A DNA stretch of 64,000 nt from Xanthomonas codiaei (GCF_002939785.1 NZ_MDEC01000011.1:62001-126000), one strand, 5' to 3'. Shown: positions 26,245-36,517, counted from the stretch's first letter. Notes: generated by a model not told the origin, from the sequence alone. Made by a program: numbers and translations.

Positions 26245-27533
26245 AGATCGTCTGGGCAACTCCTTACTGTGAAGCGTCCGCCATCGCGCGCTACAGCCAA
26301 GCGGTGATCGTCGAGCTTCGCGCGCGCGGCCATCATGTGGCGGTGTACCGGACAGAAGTCGGAGCCGAAAGCGAACTGCCGCCGCGCGACGTAGTGGGTG
26401 TGTTGGAACCGGGGTCGCGCGAAGAGCGCGATTGGCTGGCGCAATGTGACCTGGTTTTTGGTAACGTCGGTGACTATTTCGCCTATCATGGCAGGCTGAT
26501 CGAGTTGGCCTCTATCCGGCCCTATGTTGCTGTGCTTCACGACTGGTGCGTATTGAGTCTGTTTTTGGGGTGGCTGCAGGCTACGGAGCGTGTAAACGAA
26601 GCCACTGCAATCATCTCGCGCATGTACGGCCGCGAAGCAGGCGAGCAATATGCGAATGCAAAGCCGGAGAATCTATACGAAAGCGCGGTCCGTCAATTTC
26701 CGCTGACCGAATGGGTGTCGGGCAATACGCTGGGTTGCGTCATTCATTCGCGCTTCTACGGCGATCGCGTACGTGCCGCGTCCCCCGGCCCGGTGCACAA
26801 GCTTTCGCTGGCCTATCCTGTCGAACCGATCCAACGCACGCCAGTGCACGTCGACGACAGGCAGCGATTGGCTGTACGCACGTTCGGCATGGTCAACCGC
26901 AACAAGCGCGTGGACTGGGTCATCCGTGCACTGGCTTCCGACACGGTCTTGGCCCGAGTTGCAGACTATCGTGTGCTCGGCCACTGTCCCGACGACGAGC
27001 GCGAAAGGCTGGAGGCGATCTGCCGTGAGGTGGGATTCAATGGCCTCGTGCTTGAGGGCCGCGTCACCCAGGAACGTCTGCGCGAAGGATTGGCTGAGGC
27101 CGACGTGGTGACTTGCTTACGCGACCCTGCGCTGGAAGGCGCGTCGGCATCGGCGATTGAGGGCATGCAGTCCGGCGCTCCGGTCATCGTCAGTAATGCA
27201 GGTTTCTATGCAGAGTTGCCTGACGAAATGGTGCTCAAGATACCGGCCACGTCGGAGGGAACCGCATTGCGCGATCAGTTGCGTTTCGTCCATGAAAACC
27301 GCCACGCTGCGCGCGAAATCGCTAGCCGCGCTGGACAATGGGCCGCCAACGAATTTTCCGCGCGGCGTTACGTCGACGACCTAGAGCAGATCGTTCCCGA
27401 TTACATCGAGGCAGAGCCATACATCCGCACGGCCCAGGTATTGGGGCGCCAGCTGGGTAGAATGAACCTCTCCGGCGACAGTAATGCCGTCCAGAGCCTC
27501 TCGCGGACGCTCAACGCAATGTTTTCGCTGTAA
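26241..27533 (+). CDS. Glycosyltransferase, GT4-like
   Basis: 430 residues. A GT-B N-terminal start (KIVWATPYCEASAIARYSQAVIVEL) is followed by a region with GWLQATERVNEATAIISRMYG. The donor-binding half has RTFGMVNRNKRVDWVIRAL and LEGASASAIEGMQSGAPVIVSNAGF. It overlaps the preceding gene by four bases (ATGA) and is followed by gmd after 45 bases. It differs from the two before it in having a longer middle region. An O-antigen transferase role is inferred from context; donor and linkage cannot be read. Confidence 0.83.
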   Translation: MKIVWATPYCEASAIARYSQAVIVELRARGHHVAVYRTEVGAESELPPRDVVGVLEPGSREERDWLAQCDLVFGNVGDYFAYHGRLIELASIRPYVAVLHDWCVLSLFLGWLQATERVNEATAIISRMYGREAGEQYANAKPENLYESAVRQFPLTEWVSGNTLGCVIHSRFYGDRVRAASPGPVHKLSLAYPVEPIQRTPVHVDDRQRLAVRTFGMVNRNKRVDWVIRALASDTVLARVADYRVLGHCPDDERERLEAICREVGFNGLVLEGRVTQERLREGLAEADVVTCLRDPALEGASASAIEGMQSGAPVIVSNAGFYAELPDEMVLKIPATSEGTALRDQLRFVHENRHAAREIASRAGQWAANEFSARRYVDDLEQIVPDYIEAEPYIRTAQVLGRQLGRMNLSGDSNAVQSLSRTLNAMFSL

Positions 27534-28613
<1,080 letters not shown>

Positions 28614-28694
28614 CGAGCCTGCGGTCCTCTCCCGTGGCGTCGGCGCCGTGGGAAGGTAAATCAGGAATGCCCCACATGCGAGGAAATTGAGTCG

Positions 28695-29594
28695 ATGACG
28701 CCGACTGCATTGGTCACCGGAATCGAAGGCTTCACAGGGCCTTACATGGCGCAGGAACTGCAGGCCATGGGCTATCGCGTTCATGGCCTGCGCCGTCACG
28801 GAGAGTCCGGAGAGGATTTCAGCGCGGTTGATCTACTGGACCGCGGAGGCCTTGGTGACGTGGTGGAGCGCGTCAGGCCGCAGGTGGTCGTTCATCTGGC
28901 AGGGATCTCGCACGTCGCGCACAGCGACGTGTCGGCGATATACCAGGCCAACGTGGTCGGTACGCGTCACTTGCTGGACGCGCTAGCTCACCTGAAGCAG
29001 ACCCCCGCGTGCGTGCTAATAGCCAGCAGCGCACACGTCTATGGCCCGTCGTCGCATGCATTATTGACTGAGCAGTCGCCGATGGCGCCGTTCAACGATT
29101 ACGCGGTTAGCAAGGTGGCGGCCGAGTACGTCGCACGCCTGTACATGGATCGATTGCCCATCGTGCTGGCCCGGCCGTTCAATTACATCGGTATCGGTCA
29201 GTCGCCGTCGTTCTTTGTCTCCAAGGTCGTTGACCATGCGCACCGCGGAGAACGCGTGCTGCGTTTGGGGAATCTGGATGTGGAGCGCGATTTCACTGAT
29301 GTTCGCGATCTGGTCCGATGCTACGGATTGCTTATTGAAAGCGGTCTGCGTGGCGGGGCGGTGAATGTGTGCAGTGGGCGCTCGGTCAGTCTGCGCAGCG
29401 TCATCGAGCTTATCGAAGAACTGGCTGGAATCTCGTTCGACATCCACAGTGACGCTGAGCTGGTGCGTGACAAGGAAGTCAATCGCTTGGCCGGTTCGAA
29501 CGCTCACTTCATTGCACAAGTTGGTGGGTTCGCGTTCCGGCCGCTTCGGGAAACGCTGGACTGGATGCTACGGACGCCACGATCGGGGTGGTAG
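28695..29594 (+). CDS. rmd: GDP-6-deoxy-D-mannose reductase (GDP-D-rhamnose synthesis)
   Basis: Reduces GDP-4-keto-6-deoxy-D-mannose to GDP-D-rhamnose. The 299-residue extended SDR has TGIEGFTGPYMA near the N-terminus, HLAGISHVAHS, SSAHVYG, and the catalytic YAVSK motif, then RPFNYIGIGQSPSFF. The segment GNLDVERDFTDVRDLV is shared with Gmd/Rmd enzymes. It lies 81 bases after gmd in the same direction. A GDP-talose-type reductase cannot be excluded from motifs, but adjacency to gmd and remembered xanthomonad rmd sequences favour Rmd. Confidence 0.88.
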   Translation: MTPTALVTGIEGFTGPYMAQELQAMGYRVHGLRRHGESGEDFSAVDLLDRGGLGDVVERVRPQVVVHLAGISHVAHSDVSAIYQANVVGTRHLLDALAHLKQTPACVLIASSAHVYGPSSHALLTEQSPMAPFNDYAVSKVAAEYVARLYMDRLPIVLARPFNYIGIGQSPSFFVSKVVDHAHRGERVLRLGNLDVERDFTDVRDLVRCYGLLIESGLRGGAVNVCSGRSVSLRSVIELIEELAGISFDIHSDAELVRDKEVNRLAGSNAHFIAQVGGFAFRPLRETLDWMLRTPRSGW

Positions 29595-29736
29595 TCCGAG
29601 CCGAAAGGAAGGGTGGCGCCATCGGCCACTCGCTCGTGGCCAGCGGTGCCACATGGTCGGTGGCCGCGAGCGCGCAGACTCTGTAACAGACATTGAAATC
29701 ATAACGATAGCGCGCGGCGGAAATGCCAGGAGCACC

Positions 29737-31761
29737 ATGATTCGCAAACGCCCCTCCACCACAGCTCTGCTGTCCGTCGCCGTTTTCGCGGCGATCGTTG
29801 CTGCTGCTCTGTTCGCCAAGGCGTCGTTCTTCTTTCACGACGATGTACTGCCATTCACCGACTACGCGTCTAACGACATCCTGGTGACCTGGGCCAAGGA
29901 CTGGCTACTGTGGCACGGTAACTACAGTCGGGTGGGTTTCTACCACCCCGGTCCGTTCTTCTTTCAGCTCATGGCGTTGTCGGAGATCGCGTTTCATGAC
30001 ACGTTGCCGATCTTCCACACACCGTTTGCCGCGCAGGTCTTTGCGACTTTGTGCATCTGCGCATGCGCGATCGCGTTGGTGTCTGCACTGCTGCATAAGC
30101 TGACGGGCCATGTGTCCACTGCGCTGGTCGGTACGGCCGCTTACGCAATCGTGCTGCTGCTGGCCAAAGCCTACAGTTTGAGCGCGCCGTGGCCTCCGTT
30201 TCTCTACGTGACAGCATCCACCGTCCTGAGCGTTGGATTGTGCGGTTTGCTGCTCAGAGGCTGGCGCTGGCTGCCATGGTTGATTCTCGGCGCCGGTGCA
30301 ATGGTACATGGCCATGCCAGCTTTGTCGGGCTGGTTCCGGTCATCTGCGTCGTTACGGTCCTGGGTGCCGCCCTTGCTATGCGCTTGCGCTGGCTGCCGA
30401 GACCATCTGTCACAATTCCGCCCACATCGACGGTCGTGGTCAGCCTGGCGCTGATCGTGCTGTTCCTGTTGCCTGTTTCGCTGCAGACATTCAATTATTG
30501 GCCGGGAGAGTTTCCCAAGTATTTCGCTTTCGCCGGGCACCGCGCGCCCAATCCAGCATTTGCCGTGGTGCGCTATGTATTCGATTTCATGCCGCTCTGG
30601 GGCATCGTGCTCCCACTGGTTGCGCTGGGCGCCTGGTTGATGCGTGGTACGGAGAACGCGCGTGCGGTTCTCGTCGGGCTGCTGGTGCTGGCAGCTGGTC
30701 TGGTCGCGGCACTGTTGTATGGACGCAAAGGCGTGGACGATCTTCAGTATCGTTATCTGGAATACTGGTTCGTGCCGTTCTACGCTATCCTGGTGGCGAT
30801 TACCGCCGCTTGCATGATCGAGTGGTCGCAACGGGCGCATCGCGCTGCCAGTGCCGTCATCGCCGTCTTCGCGATCGGTGGTGTCGTGTATCTGGGATCC
30901 CAGTCCGAGGAATTGCTGCAGAATCCCGCGTCGGTGAGCGAAGCTCCATATCGGAATGCCTTGCAGGCCATCACCGCCAGCGCAGGTGGCAAGGTCGTCG
31001 AACTGTCAATCGATCGAGAGGGCGGCTGGGATGTGGGCTGGTCGGATACTGTGTCGCTACTGGCATACGCTAACCGCGTGGGGCATGGCAAGGCGCAGAT
31101 GTGTATCGCTCCAGAGTCCTGGCATCTCCTGTTCCATACACAGTACCGGTGTCCCGAGGCAGGTCGGCGCGCTCAGGTGTTGGTTAGCGGCAAATTCTAT
31201 CCCGAGCGCAAGCAGATCGTCGCAACCACCAATGCGCGCTACTACGTCGGCGATGGTAGCCACGCGCTGGTCAGGGAGCCTGGATCGGGCAGAGCGGGTG
31301 ACGAGTCACTGAGGTCGGATCTGAAATTGAGCGCGATGGACGTGGCCATCGCGATGACGCTGCAAGGGGAGCCGCTCTTGGAGAAGGGAACCGGAACGGT
31401 GTCGATGCGTATACGCATCGACAATCGCGGCGGGACATCATTGGCGGGCCGCGGCCAGTATCCTGTCAACCTCGCTGTCGTGCAGTTGCCGAATGGCAGG
31501 GGCGGTACTGATGCGATGCCGCGCGTTGAAGTGCAGCGCATTCCTTTGCCGGGAGTAGCACCGGGAGCCGCGGTGGAGATGCCGCTGACGGTGCCGCTGT
31601 CCCGCTTCGCGAAAGGTGCGGTGGTCCGACTGGAGTTGGTGCAGGAAGGCGTGGCCTGGTTCACCTACGACTACGGTTTGCCGCCGCTGGATATTGGTCC
31701 ATTGCAGACGTGCAAGGATCAGCCCGAGCGCCTGTGCGAAGGAGCGGTGCTGGTTCGGTAG
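29737..31761 (+). CDS. Polytopic membrane protein with periplasmic beta-sandwich, GT-C-like
   Basis: 674 residues. About ten hydrophobic segments lie between residues 10 and 390. An early periplasmic loop reads DYASNDILVTWAKDW, then GFYHPGPFFFQLMAL. A soluble region follows from ~390, ending in a beta-sandwich (~555-652) with LPGVAPG and VQEGVAWF. That pattern occurs in carbohydrate-related envelope proteins. The ATG at 29737 has AGGAG before it. The topology resembles polyprenyl-phosphate-sugar-dependent GT-C transferases, so it could add a sugar to the O-chain in the periplasm. The fold class is inferred, not established. It is the last plus-strand gene of this half of the cluster. Confidence 0.75.
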   Translation: MIRKRPSTTALLSVAVFAAIVAAALFAKASFFFHDDVLPFTDYASNDILVTWAKDWLLWHGNYSRVGFYHPGPFFFQLMALSEIAFHDTLPIFHTPFAAQVFATLCICACAIALVSALLHKLTGHVSTALVGTAAYAIVLLLAKAYSLSAPWPPFLYVTASTVLSVGLCGLLLRGWRWLPWLILGAGAMVHGHASFVGLVPVICVVTVLGAALAMRLRWLPRPSVTIPPTSTVVVSLALIVLFLLPVSLQTFNYWPGEFPKYFAFAGHRAPNPAFAVVRYVFDFMPLWGIVLPLVALGAWLMRGTENARAVLVGLLVLAAGLVAALLYGRKGVDDLQYRYLEYWFVPFYAILVAITAACMIEWSQRAHRAASAVIAVFAIGGVVYLGSQSEELLQNPASVSEAPYRNALQAITASAGGKVVELSIDREGGWDVGWSDTVSLLAYANRVGHGKAQMCIAPESWHLLFHTQYRCPEAGRRAQVLVSGKFYPERKQIVATTNARYYVGDGSHALVREPGSGRAGDESLRSDLKLSAMDVAIAMTLQGEPLLEKGTGTVSMRIRIDNRGGTSLAGRGQYPVNLAVVQLPNGRGGTDAMPRVEVQRIPLPGVAPGAAVEMPLTVPLSRFAKGAVVRLELVQEGVAWFTYDYGLPPLDIGPLQTCKDQPERLCEGAVLVR

Positions 31762-31781
31762 GGCCGGCGCCCTTCTGCTTT
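31761..31781 (+). terminator. Weak terminator candidate between convergent operons
   Basis: GGGC-CGGC-GCCC (31761-31772) followed by TTCTGCTTT. The stem is only four base pairs. On the other strand TTTTTT at 31786-31792 could serve the minus-strand operon, but no strong hairpin precedes it. Confidence 0.35.
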
Positions 31782-31830
31782 AAGAAAAAACAGCGCGTGA
31801 CGCGATGTGTGGATCCGGCAATCGGTGCCT

Positions 31831-32223
31831 TCACTGCGCCCGAAACGAAAGATACTTGTGACCGACGAAGCTGGTGAACACCGGGAACACGACACCAATG
31901 GCGTGCGCCAAGGTTTCGGCCGTGTCGCGGCCTGGCAGCCAGAGGGTCAACCAGCGAGAGAGCAGAAGGCTGATCACCACCGTCTGTGCCACGGCAAACA
32001 GATTGATCAGCACGAACCACGCCACTTGCGCACCCACTGAATTGGTGGGGTTTTTGAAAACAAATGCACGGTTGAGTAAGAAAGCGGTGATCATGCCGAT
32101 GATGTAGGCGATCACGATCGCTGGGACGTAAGCCAGCACATGGCTCAGTACGATACGCGAACCGAAATTCGCCGCGGCGGCGATGCCGCCAGCGGCGAGA
32201 AACAACACGACCTGCCGCTTCAT
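31831..32223 (-). CDS. GtrA-like membrane protein
   Basis: A 130-residue protein with four hydrophobic segments and the GtrA features FLAAGGIAAAANFGSR near the N-terminus and FLLNRAFVFKN in the middle. GtrA-family proteins are proposed flippases or accessory factors for polyprenyl-phosphate sugars. The ATG at 32223 overlaps the upstream FAD-enzyme stop by four bases (ATGA). It is the last gene of the nine-gene minus-strand run. Mycobacteria carry a GtrA-family gene (Rv3789) next to dprE1/dprE2, which supports the same pathway here. Flipping activity is inferred. Confidence 0.85.
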   Translation of the reverse strand: MKRQVVLFLAAGGIAAAANFGSRIVLSHVLAYVPAIVIAYIIGMITAFLLNRAFVFKNPTNSVGAQVAWFVLINLFAVAQTVVISLLLSRWLTLWLPGRDTAETLAHAIGVVFPVFTSFVGHKYLSFRAQ

Positions 32224-33515
32224 CCGTTCATCGCCTCGGCCGCGAGTTGCTGCGCGGTGGCGATGCTCTCGTTGATCGAGCGGTCTTCCGGATAGTAGTA
32301 GGCCGTATCCGCCATGTAGAAGCCGCGCAGCGGTGTCTTCATCGGCGGCAGCATGCCCTGGAATCCGGGCGGACAGATGGTTTGCGCATATTCGTAGCGA
32401 TGGCAATGGGTTGCGCGGATCCACTCCCGCTTGAAGTCTGGATTGATCATCGGCAAGTAACTGATGACTTCGTCGATCAACCGCTGGTTGCTCCACTGCC
32501 ACTTCGGGTGGGTCTTGGGCATGTAGTAGGGCGCATACACTATGTGCTCGCCAGGGCCATTGCCGGGGTTGAGATTGCTGTACTCGATCAGGCCTGGGAT
32601 GGCGATCCGGTCGTCGCTGATGTTCATCCAGAAATTTTCGCTGATTGGTTGGGACAGCTTGAGGATCACGCAGGCAACCGGAATATTCTCGATTGCGCCG
32701 ATCTGGTCGGCGAAAGCCTTCGGCAGGCCGGGCACCATCCTGGGTACGTACTGGATCGGCGCGGTGGACACCACGCCGTCGTAGGCTTGGTGGCCGTCGC
32801 GGGTGCGGATGCCGGTGACCTTGCCGTCGGTCGAGGCGACCTCGTCGATCGGTCGTGACAGCAGGATTCGGCCGCCGAGACGTGCAACTTCTGCCGCCAT
32901 GCGTTCCAGCAAAACGGCCGAGCCGCCCTCAAGATAGCCCATGCTTTCGTTAAGAAGATTGCGCCGCGACAACGCCACGCGCTTAATGCGGGTGCCGATC
33001 CACGAGGCGGACAGGTCGTTCTGGTACTCGAAGAACTTCAGAGCGAACGCCTTCTCCCACATTACCTTGTAGGCTTTGGGGCCGATCCAGTGGGTGATCC
33101 AGTCGCGCGCGTTCTCCTTGTCCAGCGCAGTCCAGTCGCTGATGCCCTTGGTATGCATGACGTGCAGGGCGTAGCGGATCTTGTCGACCAGACCCAGATG
33201 CGGGAAACCCAGCAGAGCGAACGGCGTCCCCCATTTGTGCAGCTTGCCCTGATAGTAGTAACCCATCTTGGTGTCGGTCCAATGCAGGCGGTCGGACAGC
33301 TTCAGGTCCTTGAGCAGCTTGAACAGCGGGAAATCGGTCTTGCAGATGAAGTGGTAGTAGCGCTCGATGCGCAGGCCGTCGAAATCGAAGTCCGCTGACA
33401 TGCCGCCGATGCGGTCGTCGCGTTCGTACACGTCGACCTGGTGGCCCTTCTTCAGCAGTTCCATGGCGGCCATCAGGCCCATTGGGCCGCTGCCGACGAT
33501 CGCGAATGTACTCAT
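32220..33515 (-). CDS. FAD-dependent amine-oxidase/protoporphyrinogen-oxidase-like enzyme
   Basis: 431 residues. The N-terminal dinucleotide-binding motif is AIVGSGPMGLMAAMELLKKG, followed by ERDDRIGGMSADFDFDG, the FAD-contact pattern of amine-oxidase and UDP-galactopyranose-mutase relatives. The C-terminal FAD segment is RGFYMADTAYYYPEDRSINESIATAQQLA. Its substrate is unknown; in this operon a sugar or lipid-linked sugar is plausible. A mutase-like role was considered but not supported by specific residues. It is separated by 23 bases from the upstream epimerase gene and overlaps gtrA by four. Confidence 0.8.
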   Translation of the reverse strand: MSTFAIVGSGPMGLMAAMELLKKGHQVDVYERDDRIGGMSADFDFDGLRIERYYHFICKTDFPLFKLLKDLKLSDRLHWTDTKMGYYYQGKLHKWGTPFALLGFPHLGLVDKIRYALHVMHTKGISDWTALDKENARDWITHWIGPKAYKVMWEKAFALKFFEYQNDLSASWIGTRIKRVALSRRNLLNESMGYLEGGSAVLLERMAAEVARLGGRILLSRPIDEVASTDGKVTGIRTRDGHQAYDGVVSTAPIQYVPRMVPGLPKAFADQIGAIENIPVACVILKLSQPISENFWMNISDDRIAIPGLIEYSNLNPGNGPGEHIVYAPYYMPKTHPKWQWSNQRLIDEVISYLPMINPDFKREWIRATHCHRYEYAQTICPPGFQGMLPPMKTPLRGFYMADTAYYYPEDRSINESIATAQQLAAEAMNG

Positions 33516-33538
33516 AGTTTTAAGTCTCGTATGACGGT

Positions 33539-34483
33539 TCAGCGCTTGAGCACAATATGGCTGTAGCGCGGGTCGGTATAGCTTTCGCGGATCGCGTCCT
33601 CGAACGGCGTTTGTCGCACTCCGAACACCGCTTCGGTATCGACGCCCTTGAAGTCGTCGCCGGCGCTGAGCGCCTTGAGCTGGTCGGCGGTGAATGGTGG
33701 CTTAGAACTGAAAAGCGAATACACCCGCAGCAGAAAGGCGAAGAAGCCGATCGGGATATGCAAGATCAGGGTATGCAGTTTTTTAACCCGCTTGATCGTC
33801 TTGATGATGTCGACGTAGTCCACGCGCGTATCGCCAACGATATCGTAGACATCGCCGTCGGGCTCGCGTTCGATGCACTTGGCGATGCAACGGCAGAAAT
33901 CGCGCTCGTACAGCGGCTGGCGCATGAAGCGGCCATCGCCCGGAATCGGGAACACCGGCGTCCTGGCCATGAAGCGCGACAGCCAGCCGAGGTGTTTAGG
34001 ATCGAACCAGCCGAACATCAGGGTTGGGCGTAGCACGCAGTGGCGTAGGCCGCTGGCGACCACCATCTCTTCCTGTGCGCGCTTGGTGTTGGTGTAGTCG
34101 TCCTTGGCCACCGAGTTCACCACCGAGGAGCTGATGTGCACCAGATACGGCACCTTCGCCGCGCGGCAGGCATCGAGTACGTGCGCGGTCGCAGTCAGAT
34201 TGTTGCGGGTGAATAGGTCAGTGGTCTTGCCGGTGATCTGCGCGTGCAACTGGGCGACGCAGGCTGCACCCTCGAACTCGCGTGCCCAGTCGCCGGGCTC
34301 GGCAAGGTCCGCCTGCACCACGCGCACTGCCGGGTGCAGCTCGCGCAGGATCTGCAGGTTATGCGCGTGTTTGTCGATCGCTACCAACTGGGTGTAGCCC
34401 TGCTGTTCGAGTTCGACGATTAGGTTCTGGCCGACCAGGCCCGCGGCGCCGGTGATGACGATCTTGGCGTGTTTGTCCGTCAT
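33539..34483 (-). CDS. NAD-dependent epimerase/dehydratase (extended SDR)
   Basis: 314 residues. The NAD motif TGAAGLVGQNLIVEL is near the N-terminus, HISSSVVNS supplies the catalytic serine region, and YTNTK the Tyr/Lys pair. The segment RPTLMFGWFDPKHLGWLSRFM and a hydrophobic stretch (LHIPIGFFAFLLRVYSLF) suggest a membrane-proximal or lipid-linked-sugar substrate. The reaction is not assignable from sequence. One base separates its start from the stop of the DprE2-like gene, so the genes are coupled. Confidence 0.82.
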   Translation of the reverse strand: MTDKHAKIVITGAAGLVGQNLIVELEQQGYTQLVAIDKHAHNLQILRELHPAVRVVQADLAEPGDWAREFEGAACVAQLHAQITGKTTDLFTRNNLTATAHVLDACRAAKVPYLVHISSSVVNSVAKDDYTNTKRAQEEMVVASGLRHCVLRPTLMFGWFDPKHLGWLSRFMARTPVFPIPGDGRFMRQPLYERDFCRCIAKCIEREPDGDVYDIVGDTRVDYVDIIKTIKRVKKLHTLILHIPIGFFAFLLRVYSLFSSKPPFTADQLKALSAGDDFKGVDTEAVFGVRQTPFEDAIRESYTDPRYSHIVLKR

Positions 34484-34484
34484 G

Positions 34485-35213
34485 TCAGAGCTTGATCCTG
34501 CGAAAAATGAATTCCGGGATATTCTTGATTACCAGCATGATTCCCCACCAGAAACCAGGCAGGTAAGCCACAGCGCGACGGCTGTCCACTGCGCTGAGTA
34601 TCCCCTTGGCAATCTGGTCCGGCTTTGCCCACAGTGCGCCCTTTTTGAAGGCCGCAGTCATGGGGGTGTCGACGAAGCCCGGCTTGATCGTGAGGACGTT
34701 GATGCCTTGCGGGCACAGGCGTTGTCCCAGGCCGCTCAAGTAGGCGCTCACGGCGGCCTTGGCACTGCCATAAAGGTAGTTGCTGGCTCGGCCGCGATCT
34801 CCCGCCACAGAAGAAATGACGGCCAGCGTGGCACCCGACGTCAGTCGCGGCACAATCGCTGCGCACAGCGCAATCGTGGAGGTGCCGTTGGTGGCGAATT
34901 CGCGTAGCGACAGTTCGACCGATGCGTCACACGCAGCCTGATCCGGCAGCGTGCCGTGTGCGATCAAAACGACATCGACACCGCCCAAAGCAGCCCAGGC
35001 TGCATCCAGAACTTCGCCATGATGCGCATTGTCGTTGACATCCAGCATGCCGATGCTGCTTCGCGCGCCGCGGATGGTGAGGTCAGCCGCAATTGTTTCC
35101 AGGCGCGCGGCCTGCCGGCCGAGCAGGTGGATGGCCGCCCCGCGTGCGGCGTAGCGTCGGGCGGTTGCTTCGGCAATGGCCGAGGTGGCCCCGATGATGA
35201 GGACGCGTTGCAT
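34485..35213 (-). CDS. DprE2-like SDR (2-keto polyprenyl-phosphoryl-pentose reductase)
   Basis: 242 residues. The classical SDR motifs are GATSAIA (8-14), VISSVAGDRGRASNYLYGSAK with Ser134/135, Tyr148 and Lys152, and KPGFVDTPM. The middle segment and the basic end NIPEFIFRRIKL closely parallel mycobacterial DprE2 (SSAAGERVRRANFVYGSTK and HIPRSIFRKL from memory). DprE2 reduces the 2-keto intermediate to the arabino form. The DprE1-like gene lies directly upstream with a two-base gap, the same pairing as in mycobacteria. The product sugar here is unproven. Confidence 0.8.
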   Translation of the reverse strand: MQRVLIIGATSAIAEATARRYAARGAAIHLLGRQAARLETIAADLTIRGARSSIGMLDVNDNAHHGEVLDAAWAALGGVDVVLIAHGTLPDQAACDASVELSLREFATNGTSTIALCAAIVPRLTSGATLAVISSVAGDRGRASNYLYGSAKAAVSAYLSGLGQRLCPQGINVLTIKPGFVDTPMTAAFKKGALWAKPDQIAKGILSAVDSRRAVAYLPGFWWGIMLVIKNIPEFIFRRIKL

Positions 35214-35215
35214 GT

Positions 35216-36517
35216 CTACTCCGTGACCCGGCGCCAGAAGCCGGAAGAAAAACGTGGGTCGAGATAGCTGCCGAACTCGCGCCAGCGGCCATAGGCACGC
35301 TGAAACGACTGCGCTGTCATACGTGCGTCCTTGGCAGGGTACAGAGCACCACCGGCCTCGTCGACGATGCGGTCCAGTCGCTCAAGCAGGCGGAAGACGT
35401 CAGGACCGGTATTGGGAAAGTCCAGTGCCAACGTCGTTCCCGGCCTCGGGAAAGACAGCATGCCGATGGAGTGCGTGTTGCCGAACTCTTTCAGCACTGC
35501 CAGGAAAGAGCCGCTGCCGCTACGCGCGATCTCGGCAAGTAGCGCGTCGACCCCGTCCCGTGCGGCTGCAGGCGGTAATACACATTGATATTGCAGAAAG
35601 CCGGACGGGCCGTACATGCGGTTCCAGTCACGGATGCCGTCCAGCGGGTAGAAAAAGGGCAACAGGTGGCTGACGAAGCGTTTGCGCGGAGCGGGCTGGC
35701 GCCAGTAATAAAGCGCATTGAAAGGCCGCAGAGATAACTTGTTTACCAACGAAACCGGTGGCGTAACAGGCATAGACAAGCCTGCGCCTGGCGTTGTCGG
35801 TCGCTCTTGGGCAAGTCCGGTGCAATGATCAGCGCGAGTAAAGTGCCCGCGTCCGCGCGCCTTGCCACTTGCCAGACAATCGATCCAAGCCACGCTGTAC
35901 TCGTGGCTTTCGGCAGATGACGCCGACAACTCGAAGAATTCATCGAGTGAGCCGAAGCGGATGTTCTCTGCTTCCAGCGCGGGACTGCCGACACGGCGCA
36001 ACTGAATTTCCGCCCAGGTGATCAGGCCGGTCAGGCCCAGCCCTCCCACCGTGGCCGCAAACCAGAGATCGGCGTCGTCCGGGGTGCATAGCCGCCGCTC
36101 GCCGTCGCTGCGCAACAGCTCGAATGCGCGCACATGATGGCCAAAATTGCCAGTACGATGATGGTTCTTGCCGTGCACGTCGTTGGCGATCGCACCGGCG
36201 ACGGTGACGTAGCGCGTGCCGGGCGTCACTGGCAGAAACCAGCCTTGCGGCAATACCAGCTCGATGATCTCTGCAAGGGTGACTCCCGCCTCACAACGCA
36301 AGACACCATTACCTGGATCAAAAGCGATGAATCGATCAAGCCCACGTGCGCACAGCAGTGCACCATCCGGGTTCAGGCAACTGTCGCCATAACTGCGTCC
36401 ATTGCCACGAGGCAGGGCATGGCCGTCGAATGCCGGCAGGCTTGCCGCGCGATCATGGACCGGTAGCAGCGTCTGGTGTGCTCTGGGATAGCGCCCCCAG
36501 GACTGCCCCGCTGCCAT
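35216..36517 (-). CDS. DprE1-like FAD-binding oxidoreductase
   Basis: 433 residues. The FAD_binding_4 fold has GNGRSYGD (38-45) and TPGTRYVTVAGAIANDVHGKNHH (98-120). Further DprE1-like blocks are FFYPLDGIRDWNRMYGPSG and LYPAKDARMTAQSF with Lys396 at the essential-lysine position. In mycobacteria DprE1 oxidises decaprenylphosphoryl-ribose at C2. The benzothiazinone-target cysteine position is Ala364 here (LALDFPN). The ATG at 36517 shares one base with the upstream UbiA stop; an ORF extension to 36547 is unlikely. The electron acceptor is unknown. Confidence 0.83.
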   Translation of the reverse strand: MAAGQSWGRYPRAHQTLLPVHDRAASLPAFDGHALPRGNGRSYGDSCLNPDGALLCARGLDRFIAFDPGNGVLRCEAGVTLAEIIELVLPQGWFLPVTPGTRYVTVAGAIANDVHGKNHHRTGNFGHHVRAFELLRSDGERRLCTPDDADLWFAATVGGLGLTGLITWAEIQLRRVGSPALEAENIRFGSLDEFFELSASSAESHEYSVAWIDCLASGKARGRGHFTRADHCTGLAQERPTTPGAGLSMPVTPPVSLVNKLSLRPFNALYYWRQPAPRKRFVSHLLPFFYPLDGIRDWNRMYGPSGFLQYQCVLPPAAARDGVDALLAEIARSGSGSFLAVLKEFGNTHSIGMLSFPRPGTTLALDFPNTGPDVFRLLERLDRIVDEAGGALYPAKDARMTAQSFQRAYGRWREFGSYLDPRFSSGFWRRVTE

